Shown: in pieces, positions 6,825 to 6,851 of the stretch | Position numbering within the stretch: position 1 is the stretch's first letter | Layout of the letters: every line of letters begins with the position of its first letter | Origin: Bacteroidales bacterium | Lineage (GTDB): Bacteria; Bacteroidota; Bacteroidia; Bacteroidales; UBA7960 | Length of the DNA stretch: 6,851 nt | Assembly (NCBI GenBank): GCA_003554665.1 | Contig: PWGY01000128.1 | Location: 1-6,851, forward strand | Direction: 5' to 3' | Notes under the pieces: model-generated | What the model was told of the DNA's origin: nothing | Seen by the model: only the letters and a program-made list of their open reading frames with translations | The model's database searches: none | Position numbers and translations under genes: made by a program

Positions 6825-6851
6825 CTAGAAATTAATTGAAAATTCAAGTGC
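6825..6851 (-). CDS. C-terminal end of probable SusC-type TonB-dependent receptor
   Basis: Only eight codons and a TAG stop (6825-6827) fall in the window, reading ALEFSINF. Alternating hydrophobic residues and a terminal phenylalanine are typical of the last beta-strand of an outer-membrane barrel. The position immediately upstream of a susD-like gene, 14 bases away, is where susC is almost always found. The call rests on this short tail plus context. Confidence 0.65.
   Translation of the reverse strand, partial: ALEFSINF

Overview
The window looks like part of a Bacteroidota chromosome and carries one co-directional gene cluster, all on the minus strand. The taxonomic call rests on a SusC/SusD pair, Bacteroidota-style lipoprotein signals, A-rich leaders without clear Shine-Dalgarno sites, and two peptidase families (S46 and the DUF5117/DUF4953 zincins) that are common in this phylum. 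I cannot place it below phylum level from sequence alone.

In transcription order (right to left) the layout is as follows. The last eight codons of a probable SusC-type TonB-dependent receptor lie at the right edge. A complete SusD/RagB-family lipoprotein follows after 14 bases. Next is a 508-residue lipoprotein with two Calx-beta domains and an unrecognised C-terminal region. A strong RNA hairpin separates it from a 772-residue secreted zinc metalloprotease with an HExxHxxGxxH site. After 130 bases comes the N-terminal half of a secreted S46-family serine peptidase, which runs off the left edge. No gap between genes exceeds 130 bases, and I see no plus-strand gene, tRNA, rRNA, CRISPR array or insertion sequence.

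The content suggests a protein- or peptide-foraging locus rather than a glycan one. SusCD and the Calx-beta lipoprotein would capture and import oligopeptides at the outer membrane, and the zincin and S46 enzyme would cleave proteins and peptides. The two peptidases and the SusD call are firm. The joint function is inferred from gene order.

Points of most interest: the S46 enzyme lacks the cysteine pair that flanks the catalytic histidine in its family and has other changed signature residues; the hairpin between the import and peptidase genes is fully paired only as minus-strand RNA; a 23-base tandem duplication crosses the metalloprotease stop codon; and the lipoprotein has an orphan C-terminal domain and a surface-export-like signal.
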